A DNA stretch of 7,813 nucleotides from a bacterium (GTDB lineage: Bacteria > Bacillota > Clostridia > Oscillospirales > Acutalibacteraceae): NCBI GenBank assembly GCA_004560045.1, contig SFWF01000064.1:1-7813 (forward strand), read 5' to 3'. Under the pieces are notes generated by a model. The model saw only the letters and a program-made list of their open reading frames with translations, did not search any database and was not told where the DNA came from. The translations under genes and the position numbers were made by a program. Of the stretch, positions 7,053-7,813 are shown in pieces (the stretch's first letter is position 1; each line of letters starts with the position of its first letter).

Positions 7053-7150
7053 CTACAAGGGTATCTGAAAAGTTTTCTGTAAATATGCGGTGTCTAAGCA
7101 TAACATCGTTTTACCTCTTAATACCGTGCATAGCGGTTTATCCCCCGTCT

Positions 7151-7164
7151 CGTTTAGCTAAACG
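7151..7164. repeat. 14-base perfect palindrome
   Basis: CGTTTAGCTAAACG is self-complementary over all 14 bases. It lies 16 bases beyond the terminator hairpin of the surface protein gene and about 300 bases upstream of the esterase promoter. It could be a regulator binding site or chance; distance from any promoter makes an operator role uncertain. Confidence 0.4.
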
Positions 7165-7179
7165 CGCCGCAAACAAAGC

Positions 7180-7208
7180 GACCCCCGTACCGAGGCGGTA
7201 CGGGGGTC
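7180..7208 (-). terminator. Intrinsic terminator of the surface protein gene
   Basis: Arms 7208-7196 and 7192-7180 are perfectly complementary over 13 bp, mostly G-C, with a 3-base tip (probably opening to 5). On the minus strand the stem is followed by GCTTTGTTTG, an imperfect T-rich tail. It begins 30 bases after the stop codon at 7238. No T run follows on the plus strand, so it serves the minus-strand gene. Confidence 0.72.
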
Positions 7209-7237
7209 TGTTCAAAAAATCGGAATATTAAATCAGA

Positions 7238-7813
7238 TTAGTTGGTTCTTTTTCTGCTGAATACAGCAAGTGCAAAGAGAGCTGCCATAGAGAGGATGAG
7301 GGTGATTACCCAAACCATTACGTTGGAGGTATCGCCGGTCTCGGGAGCTTCGCCGCCCTGATCGCCGGGATTTAAGGGATCGCCGTAGGAGAAGGTCTCG
7401 GTTCCCTTTGCTCCGCATTCGCAAGACTTATAGTACTTAGCGGCTGCGGTAGAGGTTGCGCCTTCTGCGAGGTATGCATCCTTAGCTACTTCATTATCGT
7501 AGGTATGAGCTTCCTTGTCGAGCTGCTCGTCGCAGTCGTTGCAGTCGTGCCAATGGTTGGTGTCATCGTGAGTCCATTCGGTCTTAGGATCGTGGCCGTT
7601 AGCGTTTCCGCTTTCGAATACTTCGGTGCCCTTTGCGCCGCATACACAGGACTTAACGTACTTTGCCGCGTTATTGCAGTCGGCAGGAGTATCGAGATAC
7701 TCGTCGGTAGCTACTTCCTGATCGTAGGTGTGAGCTGCCATATCGAGCTTCTCGTCGCAGTTATTGCACTCGTGCCAATGGTTGGTGTCATCGTGAGTCC
7801 ATTCGGTCTTGGG
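7238..7813 (-). CDS. Sortase-anchored cell-wall surface protein with Cys/His repeats, C-terminal part only
   Basis: The frame is open from the window edge to the stop at 7238 (191 residues); its start lies outside. The visible part has two 75-residue repeats, each containing WTHDDTNHWH, then C-x2-C, then HTYD, then C-x-CGAKGTE. A short Gly/Pro-rich linker leads to the sorting signal APETGD (7348-7331), a hydrophobic segment of about 20 residues and the basic tail SRKRTN, the layout of sortase substrates. The motif departs from LPxTG at its first residue (Ala). The protein is therefore probably fixed to peptidoglycan with the repeats as a stalk. The His/Cys pattern could bind zinc or form disulfides; this is inference. 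An internal ATG at 7741 is not the start, as the repeat continues upstream of it without a break. Confidence 0.85.
   Translation of the reverse strand, partial: PKTEWTHDDTNHWHECNNCDEKLDMAAHTYDQEVATDEYLDTPADCNNAAKYVKSCVCGAKGTEVFESGNANGHDPKTEWTHDDTNHWHDCNDCDEQLDKEAHTYDNEVAKDAYLAEGATSTAAAKYYKSCECGAKGTETFSYGDPLNPGDQGGEAPETGDTSNVMVWVITLILSMAALFALAVFSRKRTN
7331..7348 (-). other. Variant sortase sorting motif APETGD
   Basis: The six residues Ala-Pro-Glu-Thr-Gly-Asp precede a hydrophobic stretch (VMVWVITLILSMAALFALAV) and the basic end SRKRTN. Cleavage between Thr and Gly and linkage to the wall is what the sortase family does with such signals. Ala replaces the usual Leu. Confidence 0.75.
7364..7813 (-). 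repeat. Two 75-residue (225-base) tandem repeats in the surface protein
   Basis: Units 7813-7589 and 7588-7364 are in register with a 225-base period. A 40-base block is identical in both (7771-7810 and 7546-7585), encoding KTEWTHDDTNHWH, while the rest has diverged. The array continues beyond the right edge in all likelihood, since the window begins exactly inside a unit. Such identical blocks suggest recent recombination between units. Confidence 0.88.

Larger units (their letters stand above)
6857..7179 (-). other. Non-coding interval between surface protein and esterase genes
   Basis: I see no coding frame with a plausible ribosome binding site here. The low-coordinate half (6857-7030) is very A/T-rich. 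The rest holds a short hairpin at 7031-7052, a related inverted segment (7042-7048 with 7088-7094) and the palindrome at 7151-7164. No riboswitch or small RNA family is recognised. Confidence 0.6.

Noticed and set aside
7233..7424. A second, Arg-rich minus-strand frame over the sorting signal
   Set aside because: Overlaps the surface protein in another frame, and the sorting signal and repeat register support the longer frame ending at 7238.
1..7813. CRISPR array, tRNA, rRNA, insertion sequence or prophage genes
   Set aside because: No spacer-repeat pattern, cloverleaf, transposase motif or terminal inverted repeats were seen on either strand.

Overview
This window looks like part of the chromosome of a Gram-positive, probably gut-dwelling member of the Clostridia (Bacillota). 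That is inferred from strong AGGAGG-type ribosome binding sites, a sortase-type C-terminal anchor ending in PETGD, a secreted protein that mixes GLUG-type repeats with a dockerin-like segment and a Flg_new (Listeria-Bacteroides) repeat, and a moderate G+C content with very AT-rich promoters. No ribosomal or other phylogenetic marker is present, so a genus cannot be named. Every supported gene lies on the minus strand, so the transcription order runs from high to low coordinates.

Region by region, in transcription order. (a) 7238-7813: the C-terminal end of a cell-wall-anchored surface protein, cut by the window edge, with two 75-residue Cys/His repeats and a sorting signal, followed by a GC-rich hairpin terminator (7180-7208). 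(b) 6798-7237: a non-coding interval with that terminator, a 14-base palindrome, a small hairpin and a good promoter for the next gene. (c) 2172-6788: one very large secreted protein of about 1538 residues. It has a signal peptide, three long GLUG-type repeats, a dockerin-like calcium-binding segment, a Flg_new domain and a C-terminal sialate-O-acetylesterase-type (SGNH) catalytic domain. (d) 1-2155: two consecutive modules, each made of a yybP-ykoY (Mn2+-sensing) riboswitch, an overlapping intrinsic terminator, a ribosome binding site and a Ca2+/cation antiporter (CaCA family) gene. The second antiporter runs off the left edge.

The most interesting part is (d). The two antiporters are close paralogues, and both leaders carry the same aptamer signatures and related terminators, so the whole riboswitch-gene unit seems to have been duplicated. 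In each leader the 3' strand of aptamer helix P1 is also the 5' arm of the terminator, which predicts an ON switch: Mn2+ stabilises P1, the terminator cannot form, and the antiporter is made. This points to Mn2+ export as the likely role of these genes, which similarity alone would label Ca2+/Na+ exchangers. The upstream esterase and the surface protein have their own expression signals and are probably functionally separate, concerned with glycan deacetylation and attachment outside the cell.
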